A stretch of 64,000 bases of DNA from Harmothoe impar (Eukaryota; Annelida; Polychaeta; Phyllodocida; Polynoidae), in NCBI GenBank assembly GCA_947462335.1, contig OX381721.1, positions 33,964,303 through 34,028,302 of the forward strand. Direction: 5' to 3'. Positions within the stretch are counted from its first letter, which is position 1; every line of letters begins with the position of its first letter. Below, piece after piece: positions 1 to 11,865 of this stretch. A model generated the notes under the pieces. That model searched no databases, was not told the origin of the DNA, and saw only the letters and a program-made list of their open reading frames with translations. The translations under genes were made by a program, and so were the position numbers.

Positions 1-240
1 ATAGATGGGGGGGGGGGGTCCCCATGTCGCATGTCGATTTTAAGAAATGGTCATGTCGCATCTCAATGTCACTAAATAATCCCCATGTCCCATGTTGATT
101 TTAAGAATTGCTCATGTCCCCTGTCACTATCTTTGCAAACCTTATGTTGCATATCACTAAGCTCCATGTCGCATGTCTATTTTAAGAAATGGCCATGTCG
201 CCGTGTCGAATTTAGCCATCCATCCCCATTACAAAGTATA
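1..240. repeat. Degenerate ATGTCGC-type tandem repeat
   Basis: Irregular repeats of a block resembling CCATGTCGCATGTCGATTTT followed by AAGAAATGG, about 40-60 bp apart. The window edge probably truncates it. A related, more diverged block lies at 22346-22485. No coding potential is seen. Confidence 0.6.
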
Positions 241-1470
241 CTAGAACAGTACTAGAATTATGAGTTGGATACAATCGGTGATTATGCCACTTTAAGACTC
301 AAAAATCAATCTTTGCAAAAATGAACCAGAATGCCAAATACTTCAAATGACATGCTCACATGACTAGGACTAAAAAAACTTTCGTTAAGAATGAACTAAA
401 AAGTTCCCCATGGCCCTATTGCATGTGCTACATACTATTAAACGTTTTATTCCCTAAAATTTAGCTTGGAATTCAACTAATTATCAGATCTTGGCTCAAT
501 TTACTACTTTTGGAGGGCACACTATGAATCCCCCTATTGAAAACACACCTAGGCCACATTATAGGATGTCCTCTTTGGGCTCTTTTTGGCAATGGAGGAT
601 ATTGTATTGTGCCTTATCCTCCAAATGTGATATTGTATTAACATTTGGAACACATTTAACCAGGATTTAAAGGATGGAAAAATCGGACCATGTCACTTTT
701 ACGTTTTTTGTATCTTTTATTTACTTTCATTCTCACCACTCTTGTTGATATTGTTACATAATTGTCAAAATGAAGGAAATGAGTGCGCGAATGTAACAAT
801 ATTGATTGTGTCAGACCTGATGATTGGACACTATGGCACCCACATGAGCCACTGATGCTTTTGGAATATATTTGCATCTCACGCATGCTCTAATTTTAAC
901 ATTAGTAAAGAGAGAATGCAAATACAATTTATAAAAATCTATTCTGGATGTACCAACTTATAAGACATTGGCTACTTTTTGCTACCTATCTCACAATCAT
1001 AATTTCCCAAGATTGATCCTGGCCATGCATCTTTGATTGATTGATTGATTGATTTGTATAACGTCCAGTTATACATCAAGGACCTAACTGGACATATCTC
1101 AAGTTGGCAAGGAGTCATCCACAAATAGTGGTGAGTGAGTGAGTGAGTAATGGATGTTTAACACCATTTCGACAACTAAGGTCATATTCATGGCGAGAAA
1201 CTTAAATTAGAAAACAAATTGGTTCGATGGAAAATTCAATTCTTGATACATACAGTTGAGGTAGAGGTCAGAAAAGCAGATTAAGACCCCTTTACAGATG
1301 GGCTAGGGAAACCAACAAATAGTGGTAGTCTGCCTCGCAGTAGTAGAACAGATATTTATATATGCTGCTTGCCCAAAACAGCAGTGACCACATCTATGGG
1401 TGATTGAATCTATGAAATGAATGACCGCATCTATGAGATGAGGGAGCGGTCACACTATAAGATGTAAGTA
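241..1470. other. Non-coding stretch with two short microsatellites
   Basis: No credible gene. It contains (TGAT)n at 1034-1054 and (GTGA)n at 1131-1148. The 76-codon minus frame at 656-886 has no recognisable protein features. Confidence 0.6.
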
Positions 1471-1720
1471 CTGTACACGTACAGCAAAAGTTGCTGGCAA
1501 CTTTTGTTCCAGTAGATTTTGCTGTAGGTGTACAGCAACTGACTTGCTGTAAATTTACAGCAACTTCTACTGTAAATTTACAGCAACTTCTACTGTTAAT
1601 TTACAGCAACTTTTACTGTACATCTACAGCAAAAGTTGCTGGCAACTTTTGTTCCAGTAGCTTTTGCTGTACATGTACAGCAACTGGGTGCTGTAAAGTT
1701 ACAGCAACTTCTACTGTAGG
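1471..1720. repeat. CTGTAAA/TTTACAG palindromic tandem array
   Basis: About ten alternating blocks of TTTACAGCAACTTCTACTG (roughly 23-24 bp spacing). The junctions read CTGTAAATTTACAG and are themselves palindromic. A larger block, AGCAAAAGTTGCTGGCAACT followed by TTTGTTCCAGTAG, occurs twice (from 1481 and 1627). The open frame across it is a by-product of the repeat. Confidence 0.75.
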
Positions 1721-2145
1721 TTTCATATTGTTGTTCTCATCAATTTATATCAATTAATACGCATGCATGGAGAGTACTTTCCTGCATAATAGTTCAATCT
1801 CAGCTAGGATAATACACACTACACAAGGTAATGGTTTAATCCTGCTTCAATACAGCTGAACCGTATGTGATACCAGCTTTTCCCCAGTCCGGGCACTTAA
1901 GCATTTAACTTTTCCCACCAATGTGGTGTGTATTCTATACTTTTGCTGTTTTTTTGTATTATTCAACACAATTATGCGAATATTAATACACTTTATGATA
2001 ACTGCATTCAGTCTCTCTCATCCATTCTTATTCTACGATGTCTTGAGAGTTTGTGAGGTTTTATTTGACTCGGGAAAGGGTTGGGTGGAATAATTAATAC
2101 AGAAATGGTCTACTGCTGCCACCTAGTGGCAGAAATCTACAATGT

Positions 2146-2298
2146 ACTGTAAATGTGCAGCAACATTGCCGGAGACCCAATTTACAGTACATAATGCTGT
2201 AATTATAAAGCAAATAGTGCTGTAATACCAACTACAGCAAAAAGTGCTGTAAATGTACAGCACATTGTGCTGTTTAAATACAGTAACTTTTTACAGTG
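2146..2298. repeat. Second CTGTAAA-type array, diverged
   Basis: Imperfect copies of CTGTAAATGTACAGCA and inverted forms, ending in TTTTTACAGTGCA. It is related to the array at 1471-1720; the two may be the subterminal repeats of one degraded element. Confidence 0.55.
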
Positions 2299-2759
2299 CA
2301 TGCATCTGTTGGCTGTAGAGAAATGAAAGGAAATTCAACATCTACTTTATAAAGGTTGCCCCAGGTGAGTGCTAGGCTCATATTTAGTTTGGCATAAACA
2401 GAACTGGCCACCTGTCAGTACAATATGATTATATAATACGGACAGCTTTGGGCAATAAAGATGCACAGCATGTCCAGTATCCAGGGGGGGGGGGGTCTGA
2501 TGTACGACTCTATGCCTGGCTTCACACCACTCTAAAATGATGACTGCTTGGAAGCACTGCCAAGCCATTCTAACGGTACGACCTATGGCCAAAGGTAGCC
2601 TTTGTCTTGGGAAAGGTACTACCGTATTTAATTAGTCCCCTCCCCTAATAGTCTCACTCCTCCCTTTTGGAGCATTTACCGACTATAATTATGCCCTAAT
2701 TTTCATGATATTTGAGACGGCGGTACAATAGCACACATAGCTAAAAAAAAAGGTTGTGA

Positions 2760-3375
2760 TGCTGTCTTCGCAAATACTTTTTCATCCCGCAGGACATTGG
2801 CCACATATATATAATGATTAATGCATTTTAAGTATAAAATTGTATTATCCACTAAAAATATATTATATTTTAATCATTTACGCCCAAATCAGGATAGATA
2901 GATAATTTTACACAGTATACTGACAAATTATTTTTCATCTTTAAAAACCATACTAAATTATTTTAGTTCGGAAAATCCCAACATGTGACTGGACATTCGG
3001 TCCTGCTTAGGGAGTGTTCATTTATTAATTACAGGGGGGGGTGGTGAGATTTCACGCGGAGGGGCGAAATCTTTTTACGCCCCCCCCTCGAGAGCGCGTG
3101 GAACGTTTCACGGCCCCCCTCGCCGAAGGCGGCGGAAAATTTTCGCCCCCCCTTTGAACTATAGTAATGCGCTGGCTTTTTTGCTAAAAGGGGCTTAAAT
3201 TTTTACGCCCCCCCCCCCTCAAGAAGGGTGAGAATTTTTTACGCCCCCCCCCCCTCAGGACGGGTCGGAAATTTTTACCCCCCCCCAAACCCACCACCCC
3301 CCCTGTAAATAATAAATGAACACTCCCTTAAGTGGACATTGTCACTGGCCTGCATGATTTCGAAAAAACTGGTGA
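2760..3375. mobile_element. Older TIR element, interrupted by a MITE
   Basis: The segments 2760-3009 and 3331-3375 match, in order, the uninterrupted element at 48442-48822. Shared blocks include CTTTTTCATCCC, TTTTACACAGTATA, AACATGTGACT and GTCCTGCATG-like sequence. The Harbinger-like MITE at 3010-3327 sits inside it, giving a relative age: host element first, MITE later. Confidence 0.6.
3010..3327. mobile_element. PIF/Harbinger-like MITE with G/C-run termini
   Basis: Terminal inverted repeats GGGAGTGTTCATTTATTA and its complement TAATAAATGAACACTCCC, each followed inward by runs of G or C. The element is flanked by the 3-bp direct repeat TTA (3007-3009 and 3328-3330). A TWA target site is typical of PIF/Harbinger. 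No transposase is present. Sister copies lie at 25770, 27715 and 60012. Confidence 0.8.
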
Positions 3376-3411
3376 TGTGAGACTTTCGGGCAACTGACTT
3401 ATGATGTATTA

Positions 3412-3800
3412 ATATGCAGGCAAAATAATATCGATGCAGTCATAAAGTAAATAGGAAAATATAATTGAATAGTGCTTATGTATGCACAGCCTTATCCTGA
3501 AAGTGGCACAAACACTTTGAGGGCACATAGTGTACTAATGGTCTGTGCTCTTTGTCACCATAATACATAAATGCAGCCCGCACAACTCTAATAATGAGGT
3601 ACCGGTATTCATGTATTGGTATGCAGACAACAGAATATTGATTCTGCTATAAAGTATAAATTTAAATATAATGGAATAGTAAGTATGTTTGTACAGCTTT
3701 ATCCTGAAAGTGGAATTAACACTTTAAGGTTCTCATAATGTACAAATGTGCTGTGCACTTTGTCGCCATGATGTAGCCCAGACACGTCTACTCACCAGGG
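3412..3800. repeat. Diverged tandem duplication of about 195 bp
   Basis: Two successive units share ordered blocks: a CAAAATAATATCGAT-like start, ATATAAT-GAATAGT, CAGCCTTATCCTGAAAGTGG, ACACTTT-AGG and TTTGTC-CCAT. The units differ at many sites, so this is an old duplication. It is non-coding. Confidence 0.65.
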
Positions 3801-5158
3801 CTGCATTCATGCATCGTGCTGACTCTTTAAGGGTTAATTTGCAAACCCCATAGGGTTAGCGACATAACGATTGAATTCAGTAGATATTCACCAGGGCTGC
3901 ATTCATGCATCGTAGCAACAAAGGACATATCAAAACATTAAATGACTAGATTGGTCCCAGGTTAGGGAGTGCCCTGATGATCGATAGTACAAACACAGTT
4001 TAGGACATTAGCATAGAGATCTGTGCCACCTCATGTACACTGCAGGTGTCACCAAGCTAAATCAATATGCATATATATTCATACATATACACGTTTATAA
4101 CTCACTATTGGTTAGGCTTATTATACTGACCCAACATTTAATGTATTATAACATCATTGTTATCTGAAAATCAGAACAAGGTATAGCAATGGGACTACAC
4201 CTTTTATTTATCCTTTTTCGTGAAATTCTGATTCATTTCTCGTTAGCCTATATGTAATTTTTCTTTTTTTTTGTGTTACCGCAAATCATTTTGACACGAT
4301 ACTTCATGTTATATGACAAATGATGATACCACAACAACCGATGCATTACAATTCTGTTTACCTTCCAACTTTTGTATCAATTGGGACTTAGCCAAGTAAA
4401 CTGTGTTTAACCAAGAAATGTCTAGCAGAATTCTAGTAGACTGTACATTAGAACATAAATGAATTTCACCTGAAGGGAGGTCCTGACCCCCCTCCCCGAC
4501 CCCCACGCTGCCCTTAGATGCCCCCTGCTTCAATATAGCAGAGGCAAGTTGTAAAGGTGAGGGTGTTTAATATATGAGGTCCACATAAGAGGTCAATTAT
4601 GACCAATAATATGTCTATATCAGCCTGTTAAAGGTCACAATGTGATTCAGTGCGTTATGCCCTATATTGTCATGGTGCGTGAATGCAGCCCTGGCAAGTA
4701 ACTTGTAACAATTTACACTTTAGTAGTTAAGAGAATATTGATCCGCAAAAGTTATAGGCCTAATACAATTTATTCCTACTCTTATTCTGACTGTTTAAGC
4801 TTTGATTTGATTTGCATTCAAGCATGATGCCGAGCCTACAGATCGATACCAAAGGTTCAGCATGATGCGTGAAGGAGGCCCTTAGTCTTGCCGGGATGGA
4901 AGTGCCCACAATTAATGCCTAGGTCTGCTGAGGAGAGAACACTCTGATTTCTAATGTAAAGATTGTGCAAAGCTGTAATTCCAATATGGCTCGGTCAATC
5001 TGACACTTCCATATTTGGTTTGGGCATTGATTATGTGTTGCAAATGACCTGGAAGACGTCTCAAGGGGATAATATACGATTGTAATTGTGAGATACGCAG
5101 AATGATCCTTAGATGGCTGGCAGTTATCACCCTATATTAGGCCAATCCAAATAATATT
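3801..5158. other. Non-coding, scattered palindromic repeat fragments
   Basis: No gene seen. Fragments of the GCATTCATGCATC / CAGCCCTGGC palindromic family occur near 3800-3905 and 4655-4690. The short minus frame at 4309-4533 is low complexity. Confidence 0.5.
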
Positions 5159-5507
5159 TAGGCCAATCCAAATGATATACTTGTTTCTCATCACGCGTCT
5201 CCAAAATCGTCCTTTGTGAATTATTTTTTGTAATTTTCAGTGGAAAACATGATTACAAATGGCAGAATATGAGCATATTTGGTATCAAATTAAAGCTTAC
5301 AGTGTCAAGGATCCAATGAGTCAGGGTAAATATATGGATGTTTACAATGTTTGCTAATCCATAATGTATTCATTGTTGAAATATGGATTTAGTTTACCCA
5401 CCCATTTGGTCACCAGCAAATAAAAAAATAAAATAAAAGAAGCGCCCTCATCATTTTTATTACGGCTTGGTGATGAGGCACAAGTATATTATTTGGAGTG
5501 GCCTTAA
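5159..5507. mobile_element. TIR element, 'TTTCTCATCAC' family, copy 1
   Basis: The left end TTAGGCCAATCCAAATGATA is followed by TTTCTCATCACGCG. The right end is a GGTGATGAGGC block followed by TTTGGAGTGGCCTTAA. The internal block GGTATCAAATTAAAGCTTA is shared with copies at 11486-11865 and 53577-53900. It is non-autonomous. Confidence 0.7.
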
Positions 5508-5658
5508 GTGGTCTATGAGTGGCCGACCACCCAGGACACAGACACCACAGGCCGTGTAATACACACCATAAACCTACGAGCTGCCTAATTACCAGACTGT
5601 TATCTGGGACGCATCTACTCACCTGATCCTTATCTACTATTGTAAAAGTCTCGACCCT

Positions 5659-5910
5659 TTAACCCTTTAAGGAAGGATGTCGCTAAAAGATGACATTTGT
5701 CATCATGCTGAACCAATGCAGCCCCGGGCGAGTAACTTGCCGGTGCTGCATTGCTACATCATGCCGACCCTTTGGCAGTATATCAACCCCGTAGGGTCGG
5801 CATTATGCTTGAATGCAGCACTGGCGAGTTACTTGCCAGGGCTGCAATCATGCATCATGACGACCAAGAGCATGATGCATTAAGGTATCATGTTGCCCTC
5901 AAAGGGTTAA
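5659..5910. mobile_element. TTAACCCTTTAAGG element with internal palindromes
   Basis: Ends TTAACCCTTTAAGG and complementary CAAAGGGTTAA. The interior holds repeated palindromes GCAGCCCTGG-GAGT-ACTTGCC-GGGCTGC plus GCATGATG motifs. Relatives occur at 16684-16905, 18634-19041 and 54784-54975. Confidence 0.65.
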
Positions 5911-5933
5911 GCGCCGCATTGTATATGCTTTAA

Positions 5934-5985
5934 GGAGTGCGCATTTGTTTAAGGGGGGGGGGGGTAAATATTTTCGACCCCTGGA
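5934..5985. mobile_element. Left-end fragment of Harbinger-like MITE
   Basis: GGAGTGCGCATTTGTTTAAG followed by a G run matches the left terminus of the elements at 3010 and 60012. The right half is missing. Confidence 0.55.
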
Positions 5986-5992
5986 CCGGGTG

Positions 5993-6221
5993 TACTGGAA
6001 AAGTAAACTTGTCTCCAGACTCATCTAAGCGGCTGTCATAAAATAAACAAGTTGAAGCTTGTCTAACCTATCAGGTTATCATCCCACAAATAGAATCTGA
6101 AGCTGGCAAAGTCGGGTTTTGGGCTGAGACATGCCAAGTGGGTCTTCTATCTGACAACTCCAGCTAGAAGGCTCACTTCCTTGTCACTTAGACGAGTCTG
6201 GATATGGGTTTGACAACTTTT
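5993..6221. mobile_element. TIR element, 'AAAAGTAAACTTGTCTCC' family, truncated
   Basis: The left end TACTGGAAAAGTAAACTTG, internal TCATAAAATAAACAAG and GTGGGTCTTCTATCTGACAA, and the right GACGAGTCTGGA match the complete copy at 26221-26488. The right terminus is eroded. Further copies lie at 16498-16680 and 17395-17551. Confidence 0.65.
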
Positions 6222-7713
6222 AACGCCTTTATCTTATCCGCAATTCTTTATGCTGGTGACTCGGTAGAAAGCATGAATCAAATACGCTGGCAAGTGACTC
6301 GCTAGTGATCAGTGGTGATGCATTCAAATACTCTTCAGTCTACACTACGGCAGTGTAGACCCATGATATAAGACAGGGTGGCCTTTCCATGATAAAGTTA
6401 ATTGTGTTTATGTTGGATTAAACACAATATCATTGGATTCACAACACATATATTGTCTGAATAGTGTGTACATTATGCATTTGTACCATAGAAATGTGAA
6501 AGATATTGTACAGGTCCATGATTTCTGTAGACTTCGTTGCAAAGCTCAAAATAATGCAGACACCCTATCCATACCTTCTATGGAAAGTCACGTTTTCTTG
6601 CTCAATTGGCGTTTCTATGCCTATCTCACCCCACCCCCATGTTCAGCATACACTGCTAATTATAGGTATCTAGGTTTTACCGCTGGACAGAGTCATTAAC
6701 ACGGTAGAGGTAAAGTAGATCCCAGACATATAGCAGTAAAAAGAGCTCCCTGTACCGTGTTATAGTTAGAAATGGGAACAAGGTGGTTCTGAATGGTTGT
6801 GTAACTTCCCTTGTTCGACAACTTGTGTCTAGTGCATCTACTTTACTTTCACTCCCATTTGTTTTGTTCATACCACTTTTCCCATTCAGTCGCTCTGCCT
6901 ATTATCCCAATCCTTTATTTCACAGCTGAGAATTAATCAGTGCAGCGACCCAGGAGGTTTACATTTTTTTGTGCACTCATATTATAAATTCACTTCAAAT
7001 TGCAAAAAGAAACTTGAATTGAAAGTGAAAAGTCAACTTCATCCATACACTGTCATCTGTCAACAGTCAATTCAAGTACACCAACCTGCGACTGCTATCT
7101 CATGAAACCAAAAACAACGCAACTATCAAAGTTGAAAGAAGAATAAGAAGTGAAAAGTCCAACTTCAATTGCTTACTGTCAACTGTCAAGGCGCCCCCTT
7201 GTTAGATTATGCGATGAATTCTGTGTGGGCCCCTCCTCAGTCATCCCATCTTTCAATTAATGATCCCAGTGAATCTTTGTCAGTAGTTTAAGGTAAAGCT
7301 TTGGATGATATTTCTTCTTTAACTTGTATTTCATACATCGTAGTCATATATTTCAGCGATTTGTAAAATAAGACCGAATGATGACATTGACTGATATGAT
7401 GTCCTGTTGAAGTAAACGGGATTGGTATTATAACCTCTCAAAAAATCCGCATTCTCTCTTCATGTTTCATTCCCCCTCTCTCTCAGTGTCAGCCTGTCTC
7501 TCTTATCGTCCCTCACTTTCCCTCCTCTTCCTCTCCCTTTCTCTCTCTATCTCTCAACCCCTTTTGTAACTGCCACACGCTGTGAAACTGAATTCCTGTA
7601 TAGTCCTAGAAGGCTACAAAGGGATTTTCTCTGTGCTACACTGGGTCTGGTATATATCCCTACTTCCTCCTGTTGATCCCCCAACCCTTCCCACCCTACC
7701 TGCCACCAGCCGA
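6222..7713. other. Non-coding stretch
   Basis: The 88-codon frame at 6433-6699 has no recognisable domain. A pyrimidine-rich TCTC tract lies near 7480-7555. Two AAGTGAAAAGTC-AACTTCA blocks, about 120 bp apart near 7020-7170, form a short imperfect duplication. Confidence 0.5.
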
Positions 7714-8245
7714 GGGGGGGGGGCACTCCCTATACTTTCTATACGGCACTAACGCTAGGCAACATTAGGCTATGGGCGCCGCCATCTTGGCTCAGAGCAA
7801 TGCATTGTGGTTAGGCCCCTGGCTCCAGAGCAGTGCATCATGGGTGCATTTCTTATCAGCACCTTTGTTCTAGGTGTGAGGGGAGAGGATTAACCTGATA
7901 TGGAGAGGGGGTTTAGCACCCGACTACCTGAATTACTACGATGCGCTAGTCCCGTAAAGTGACTATGTGTGAACATTACCTCAAAGTTGGTACCCTTATC
8001 GCGGGGGAAAATTAACAGAAAAGCACCCTTTTCACTTGAAACTGGACAAAAAATAAACCTGATTAAGGGAGACAATGGAAAATATATCACGGGTGGGGTT
8101 TAAAATTACACTAAATTATTGGTGATCATTTTACATGATAGCGAAAAAGGACAAAACTTTCTCATATAAACTCTGACATGGTCTTGAAATCCACCACTTT
8201 CCCTCAAAAATGAGACTCTTTCCCTTGAAATCGTGTTCACACATG
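7714..8245. repeat. Dispersed G-run/GCACTC repeat, copy A
   Basis: Starts with a G run and GGGCACTCCCTATA, contains AAGCACCCTTTTCACTTGAA and ends with TTGAAATCGTGTTCACACAT. Shared ordered blocks occur at 18106-18465 and in the right part of 22838-23528. No transposase is present; class unknown. Confidence 0.65.
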
Positions 8246-8832
8246 CTATCTCCTAGTCAGCATTGGTCCCTAGTTACTATGCCCCCCTTAAACTAGATGG
8301 CCTAGTGTTTACTTGGGCCAGCTGGGCTTGCCCATATCTGGATTATGGTTCTTTTTCTCCAGGGCTACCAGTGAGAGCCTAGATAGGTCAGCCCATACTT
8401 TTTCTTTTACAAATACATTTTAAAATATTTCGAAACATACTGACATCTGAGTTCCTTCAAGAAATATCCATTTATCGTACATTTTTATAGTGTGTACTAG
8501 ATCTGGTCTAGGGCTGGGCACTTTGAATCTGGGCTGACCCATCTGGACTCCTACTGGTAGCCATCGACAAAACAAAAACAAATCCCAGGGTGGGCAAAGC
8601 AGGTAAAAACACATATCAAGCAATGTTGACTGGGCTAAATCTTGGGGAGTGGCACCCTCTGGGCCACCAGTCAGGTTCCTAGACTACTTACACTTGACTG
8701 TGCTCCCCCGCCCTCCCTTCCCCGCTCCCCACACATAGTCTTTATGAAGCCCCAAAAAGGCAGTGTTCAAGAGTGGAGAGGGGAGATCCCCCTAAGGCCT
8801 GCTGCTTATAAAAAGTGACACTTGCCCCCTTT

Positions 8833-9203
8833 AGGGTAGATTCACTTGGAGTCGGACACATACCTTAAGACGGACACTTGATTTTGTGGTTATTCACAGG
8901 TGCTGGCAACTCCTTGAAATGACCAAGCCAGTGACTTTTGGATCCGCATTTTTTCCCTGGCTTCCTCCCCTGTATCCTTCAAGGCTGAGTTATGAAGCCA
9001 TCGTAAAATAATTCCCTGCTCTTTAAATCATAGAAAATGCATTCTGACTCAAGCATCTTCCGTCCTTTATTTGTGAATAATAGTACAGTTTCCGTTTTAT
9101 TCTGTCCAAAAGGAACCCACTAAAAGTACCAGTAATGTGCATATATAACCTCAAATTTCACTGTCCGACTCAGGGTATGTGTCCGACTCATGGTAAATCT
9201 ACC
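8833..9203. mobile_element. TIR element 'AGGGTAGATTCAC', copy 1
   Basis: The left arm AGGGTAGATTCACTTGGAGT plus CGGACACATACC is inverted on the right as GGTATGTGTCCGACTCATGG plus TAAATCTACC. TA bases flank the ends as in Tc1/mariner-type insertions. The sister copy at 21296-21510 is shorter; the extra 150 bp here suggest an internal insertion or deletion. Confidence 0.75.
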
Positions 9204-9484
9204 ACTTGCCCCCTTTACCATATGAACTCTCTCATTACCTGACAAGCGGTATAAGAGGGTCTTCACAGCTATCAATTAGGCAGAAAATGGGTGTTTCAGA
9301 GAAACTGACCTTATCTACACTGTCATCAGAAGTAAGTGTAGCTGCACAGTGAGATAAACTGTAGATTTACAGCATTGAAGGACATATTGTTGGTTTCCAG
9401 TATTACAAATGTTGTTCAGCTACACTATCTTACTGTCAATCCACACACATAAGGTCCTGGGTTCGAGTCCCCACTGGGTAACAA
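9204..9484. other. Non-coding, contains a Pol III B-box-like motif
   Basis: No gene. GGGTTCGAGTCCC at about 9459-9471 matches the tRNA B-box consensus GGTTCGANNCC, but I could not align an A box upstream. This may be the remnant of a tRNA-derived SINE. Confidence 0.3.
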
Positions 9485-9602
9485 TAGGGAGTTTAAGATC
9501 ACGACGTGTACGGCAACGTGTACTTGTAGGACAGTCACAATGCTGAAGAATGGGCTAGACGTTGCTGTACACGTTACAAGTAGGCATATCTTAAACTCCC
9601 TA
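9485..9602. mobile_element. Small TAGGGAGTTTAAGAT MITE (118 bp)
   Basis: The termini TAGGGAGTTTAAGAT and ATCTTAAACTCCCTA are inverted. The subterminal blocks ACGTGTAC / GTACACGT are also inverted, so the whole element can fold. TA at each end could be the target duplication. Confidence 0.75.
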
Positions 9603-9975
9603 ATGAAGGAGTGTACCTGAATCACACTAATGAACCTATTCAAAAATTGAATGCTCATGCAGTATCGCTTTGTAAAAGATAGGTGGATTTACGTTTGAAA
9701 TGAGTTAGAAAGGCAAAGGAAATAAAGCTACAGGACACTCTGATGTAACCTACAGTAAATACTACTGGAAATCACAAATGCTAAAAACCTCAATCCTGGG
9801 GAAAAATATAGGACCTTCTTTTTAGGGTTGGGGCTGGGAACTTTATGGCACTCTTTTGCAAAAAGTCCTCCCACCCTGTGTTGTCAATACATTACACTGC
9901 TTACCCCATGTAAATCATGTTGTACTACATTTAACACCTAGGCCTAAATAATGTATATACATACATTATAAATAA

Positions 9976-9978
9976 ATA

Positions 9979-10055
<77 letters not shown>
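9976..10055. repeat. (TA)n microsatellite
   Basis: About 80 bp of TA dinucleotides with one CA interruption. Confidence 0.95.
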
Positions 10056-10057
<2 letters not shown>

Positions 10058-10809
10058 TCTCAATAACTCTCTATACTACCTTTTTTACAGCTCTAGCTAC
10101 CGGTGTGTAGTCCTGGTCTCTCTGTATGTACTTTTTACCGCTCTCTATCTACCTGTGTGTGGCGTGCCACCAGGTCAGGCGGGTCTGGCACATCCCACTG
10201 TTTACAGTCGCTAAGTCGCGGATTAATCCTGTCACGGCACCAGACCATCCCCCAGCGCACTGTCAATAAGTTTGTTGTGAAAACAGATTCTGTCTTCGCA
10301 GACAGCTCATTCAGACGGAAACCACATTGTCGTTTTTAATGTTTACTCCGGTCTCTTCCCTTTCACAACCAGACTTGTTTTTTCTTGGTGAAATTGTGTT
10401 ACATGAAAGAGGAGATTGGTAGTGGTGAGGTGGGACTGAGACAGTTCTCACACTGAGGTGCACTAGTTCGACACGTCTACCACTGCACCAGGGGTAGAAC
10501 ACATGGGCCTTTGGTTTAACCAAGTCACACTGCCAATCTGGCAGAGTAGCTTTTTGGATGGAAGTATTCACCCTACAGTCTAATACTTCATGCCACATGT
10601 CCCCCAATGTATTCTAACCTATTCACTATCCACAAGACATTCCAAATGAACCCCAACAAATGTAATCCTAGCTTTGTTTCACGTCATCTCCACTCCTCTT
10701 GGGTACTCCTCTCACCACTCCTCTCACCACTCCTCTAACATACATGAACATTGACATGTGTGCAGCAATATAAGTTTGCTGGACATGTGGAGTACCTTTT
10801 TGGGGAACA

Positions 10810-11004
10810 AGTGACTCCAGGTTGCCTCCAGAATGACTTCACTCGCTAGGGAGGTCCAGGTAACCTAAGGGAGCCTATATGACTCTCTGGCTGACCTAAG
10901 GGAGTCATATGACTCCCCCAGGTAATTCCCGTAGGTCAGCCTGAGAGTCACCTAGGCTACCTTAGGCAAAACAGGGGAGTCATTCTGGAGGCCACCTGGA
11001 CTCC
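10810..11004. mobile_element. Foldback palindrome of about 195 bp
   Basis: The left AGTGACTCCAGGTTGCCTCC plus AGAATGACT pairs with the right AGTCATTCTGGAGG plus CCACCTGGACTCC. Inner blocks CCTAAGGGAG / CTACCTTAGG also pair. A hairpin spans nearly the whole unit. No coding potential. Confidence 0.7.
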
Positions 11005-11485
11005 CTTTTAACGCTGTGTCTTCTCTCTGTGAGCCCACTCAAAACCTATAGTTTCACTACATTATGGCGGCTGCAGGGGATTGTAAGGTAAACTGGTTTA
11101 ATAATGGTAACAGTAGACTGTTCACTCAATCCACCGGTTATGCAGAACCAGAAAGCTGCAGTTGTCGCTCAACAAAAATTGAAAATACGAAACAATTAAA
11201 GCAAATACAGGTATCCGCTACGCTCAATGTGCTAGGAAGGGAATACTAACTATGTGATATGTGTTAGGCAATTAGCTTTTTATAATACGGTGTGGATGTT
11301 TGGTAAGGCGCAGTAGAAGATGATGTGGTTGCATCTGTATTCCATATTGTAATTATCAGGTCATGGTATACTGATGTCGTTGGTACACTCCCTCACCGCA
11401 CCCTCTTAGACATACTCTATACAAAATGTGTTAGGTATGAGTCAGACATTGGTTAATATTGGCTGGGTGGACATAAACACGAATA

Positions 11486-11865
11486 TTAGGCGTCTCAAAA
11501 AAAAAGTGGTTTCTCATCACCAAGGTCTGAGAAATCTGAAGAGGAAGGCTTCTTTTTTCTTTCTTTTTTTCACTCGCACTCCAAAATGTATAGGATAATT
11601 TACGAGTTTCTTTGGCCAAAATTCACATTTAATTGGTTAAGAATTAATTGATCTTTGAAAGTTGGGAAAATGTAAATTATTTCTATACCACTGCATTGCT
11701 GGCATTATTAGCTTTAATTTGATACCAAATATGACCAATTTCTTCCATTTTGATGAGGTTTTTCATCAAAATTTGGCAAAAAAAAAGAAGAAGTTTTCCC
11801 CCAAAACCTGCTTTTTATGATGCGCGCGGTGATGAGAAATCATTTTATTTTTTTGAGTGGCCTTA
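11486..11865. mobile_element. TIR element, 'TTTCTCATCAC' family, copy 2
   Basis: Left TTAGGCGTCTC, A run, TTTCTCATCACC; right GGTGATGAGAAATCATTTTA plus GAGTGGCCTTA. The internal TTAGCTTTAATTTGATACC is the reverse complement of the internal block of copies 1 and 3, so this copy lies in the opposite orientation. Confidence 0.75.
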
